64,000 nucleotides of DNA from Ligula intestinalis (taxonomy: Eukaryota > Platyhelminthes > Cestoda > Diphyllobothriidea > Diphyllobothriidae): contig JAYGXS010000004.1 in assembly GCA_036362985.1 (NCBI GenBank), positions 16,786,675 to 16,850,674 on the forward strand, in the 5' to 3' direction. The position numbers were made by a program, and so were the translations under genes. Position 1 is the stretch's first letter, and each line of letters starts with the position of its first letter. The notes below the pieces were generated by a model that saw nothing but the letters and a program-made list of their open reading frames with translations, had not been told where the DNA came from and searched no databases. Shown piece by piece: positions 62,416 through 64,000 of the stretch.

Positions 62416-64000
62416 TCACAGTGCTGGCAGTAGGAAATCGTGTTGTAAAAGTCGCCTTTTGTCGAATAAAATCACATCAAGTCTTCTTTTAAATTCCGCA
62501 AATGTGTCAGCGGAAACCGTCTCGCTTGGTAGTAAGTTCCAAGGCCGGACCACGCGTTGACTGAAGAAATATTTTCGGAGGTCTAATCGGGTGCGTTCGT
62601 TTGTGAACTTGTAAGGATGGCCACGCAGGTGAGTAGTGGTGGCTAATTGGAAGAAATCCTCCAATTTTAGGGAGGAAATGTGGCCCCGGATTATCCGGAA
62701 TGTCCAGAGAAGGCTGCACTGAACGTTCCTGTAAGACAAAGGAAAAAGGTCAAGTTTTATCAATCTCTCCTGATATGGTAAGTCCCTGAGACCGTCGACC
62801 ATCTTTGTTGCCCTGCGTTGCACTTGTTCAAGAAGCTCCACATCTTTTTTCAACCACGGTGTCCAAACTGGCATTCCGTATTCAAGATGTAGTCTCGCAA
62901 AGGTGCCAAATATTTTTCCGAAGAGTTCAGGTGGAAAGATTTTGAACGCTCGTCTGATCCAGTGCAGGGTACTAGTTGCTTTCTGGACGGACGTTTTACA
63001 GTGCTCTGTTTGCATCAAGTTTGCGGTTGTCCATATACCCAGATCTTTGTGTGTCTCAACCTCGTTTAATGCGGTACCATTGATAAAATAACTGTGTTTC
63101 GGTGGCACTTTTCGCCCCGGGCTTATGTGTAGAACAAGACACTTGGATACATTAAAGCTAAGAAGCCACGTGGACGACCAGATAACCAGTTTATCGATGT
63201 TCGACTGTAGTTTCTTTGCGTCGTCGGCACACTTTATTTCAGCCCATATTTTTATGTCATCCGCAAACATGACAGTTGCGCAATCAAGCTCATTGAGACA
63301 GTCGTTTACGTAAATCAGGAATAGCAGCGAACCCAAAACTGAGCCTTGTTGTACACCACTCTCGACCATTGTCCATTCTGAGGTGGAGTTTCCGACAACG
63401 ACCCTCTGTTCTCTGCGGGACAAAAAACTACTGATCCATTTATACATTTTTCCTTGGATTCCCACGTCCCAAATCTTCTGCAGAAGAAGCCTGTGTGGTA
63501 CACTATCGAAAGCCTTTTTGAAGTCGAAGAATATAACATCAATTGGATAGCCTTTATCAGCGGCCTTTGTCCACTTCTCCTGTGAGTAAAGAGCACTCGT
63601 GAGGCAAGAGCGTCCTGGGCGAAAGCCGTGCTGTCCATCACATAGTATTTTGTTGCTTTCGAGGAAATACATTAAAGGCTTCTTAATAATGCGCTCCATT
63701 ACTTTGCTCGCGATGCAAGTTAGACTGACAGGACGGTAATTTGCGCAATCAAGTCGCGAACCTCCCTTATAGATCGGGTCGACGTTTGCCCACTTCCATT
63801 CTTCTGGGAGTTCGCCTTCGTCAAAAGATTTCTGGAAGATGGCAGCCAGGGGTTTGCATAGTTCGTTAGCTAATTCTTTTAGTGCTAGTGCAGGAATTTT
63901 GTCCGGCCCAGGTGGTTTGGCAGGCTTAAGTTGGAGTAATTCGGCTCTGAAAGTGTTGTGTGAAAACTCTAGGTCCTCTATTTTGGGCAATAAGGAGGAG
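62416..64000 (-). CDS. LINE reverse transcriptase ORF2 (FADD family), partial at window edge, otherwise intact
   Basis: The minus-strand frame is open from the window end to a stop at 62416, more than 520 codons, with the complete RT and C-terminal region: KPPGPDKIPALALKELANEL; LPEEWKWANVDPIYKGGSR; NYRPVSLTCIASKVMERII; QHGFRPGRSCLTSAL; VIFFDFKKAFDSVPHRLLL; SGVQQGSVLGSLLFLIYVND; VMFADDIKIWAEI (FADD box, both Asp kept); CLVLHISPGRK; KDLGIWTTANL; LEYGMPVWTPWLKKDVELLE; RRATKMVDGLRDLPYQERLI; LRGHPYKFTNE; FFSQRVVRPWNLLPSE. The endonuclease would lie beyond the window. It is the only transposon protein here without a visible lesion. Confidence 0.9.
   Translation of the reverse strand, partial: SSLLPKIEDLEFSHNTFRAELLQLKPAKPPGPDKIPALALKELANELCKPLAAIFQKSFDEGELPEEWKWANVDPIYKGGSRLDCANYRPVSLTCIASKVMERIIKKPLMYFLESNKILCDGQHGFRPGRSCLTSALYSQEKWTKAADKGYPIDVIFFDFKKAFDSVPHRLLLQKIWDVGIQGKMYKWISSFLSRREQRVVVGNSTSEWTMVESGVQQGSVLGSLLFLIYVNDCLNELDCATVMFADDIKIWAEIKCADDAKKLQSNIDKLVIWSSTWLLSFNVSKCLVLHISPGRKVPPKHSYFINGTALNEVETHKDLGIWTTANLMQTEHCKTSVQKATSTLHWIRRAFKIFPPELFGKIFGTFARLHLEYGMPVWTPWLKKDVELLEQVQRRATKMVDGLRDLPYQERLIKLDLFPLSYRNVQCSLLWTFRIIRGHISSLKLEDFFQLATTTHLRGHPYKFTNERTRLDLRKYFFSQRVVRPWNLLPSETVSADTFAEFKRRLDVILFDKRRLLQHDFLLPAL

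Overview
The window is eukaryotic nuclear DNA, and the best guess is a parasitic flatworm (cestode or trematode). The evidence is a single-copy housekeeping gene split by phase-consistent GT-AG introns ranging from 31 bp to more than 10 kb, 31-51 bp micro-introns mixed with giant transposon-filled ones, and a dense mix of CR1/jockey-like LINEs, RTE-like LINEs, Penelope-like elements (PLEs) and tRNA-derived SINEs. The species cannot be fixed from the sequence.

Layout. (1) 1-7.8 kb is transposon debris: a LINE reverse transcriptase (RT) remnant, a PLE GIY-YIG remnant, a minus-strand RTE remnant followed by a tRNA-derived SINE, and a pair of inverted PLE ends. (2) 7813-36639, minus strand, is glutaminyl-tRNA synthetase. 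Ten exons were assembled by hand. Every junction keeps frame and follows GT-AG, giving a 578-residue protein from the HIGH motif to the stop. Its nine introns hold a PLE, SINEs, an RTE LINE with what looks like its partner SINE, a long (TAG)n tract and unassigned sequence. (3) 36.8-44 kb is a transposon nest: a PLE RT scrap next to the synthetase 5' end, a LINE tail, then a nearly full-length decayed LINE whose ORF1 is interrupted by a 452-bp retroposon with a 12-bp target-site duplication and 31-bp inverted arms. (4) 44.5-47 kb is a decayed minus-strand LINE, followed by a small TA-flanked inverted-repeat element at 47.5 kb. (5) 50.5-52.7 kb, minus strand, is a BTB-BACK-kelch (KLHL-like) gene with introns but with stops and frameshifts, so probably a pseudogene. 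(6) 54.1-55.9 kb is a LINE 3' end with another LINE 3' end nested in it in the opposite orientation. (7) 57.2-58 kb holds a dispersed repeat and a SINE. (8) 58.3-64 kb has two LINEs tail to tail: a decayed plus-strand copy, and a minus-strand copy whose RT frame is open for more than 520 codons and runs off the window.

How it fits together. The only gene here that looks functional is the synthetase, which charges tRNA-Gln in the cytosol. Everything else is selfish DNA at different stages of decay, plus one dead or dying KLHL gene. The most interesting signals are the relation between an RTE LINE and a SINE with the same 3' tail, paired inverted PLE ends carrying a degenerate hammerhead-like core, the hairpin-ended retroposon, and the synthetase's apparent lack of the usual N-terminal domain in this window.
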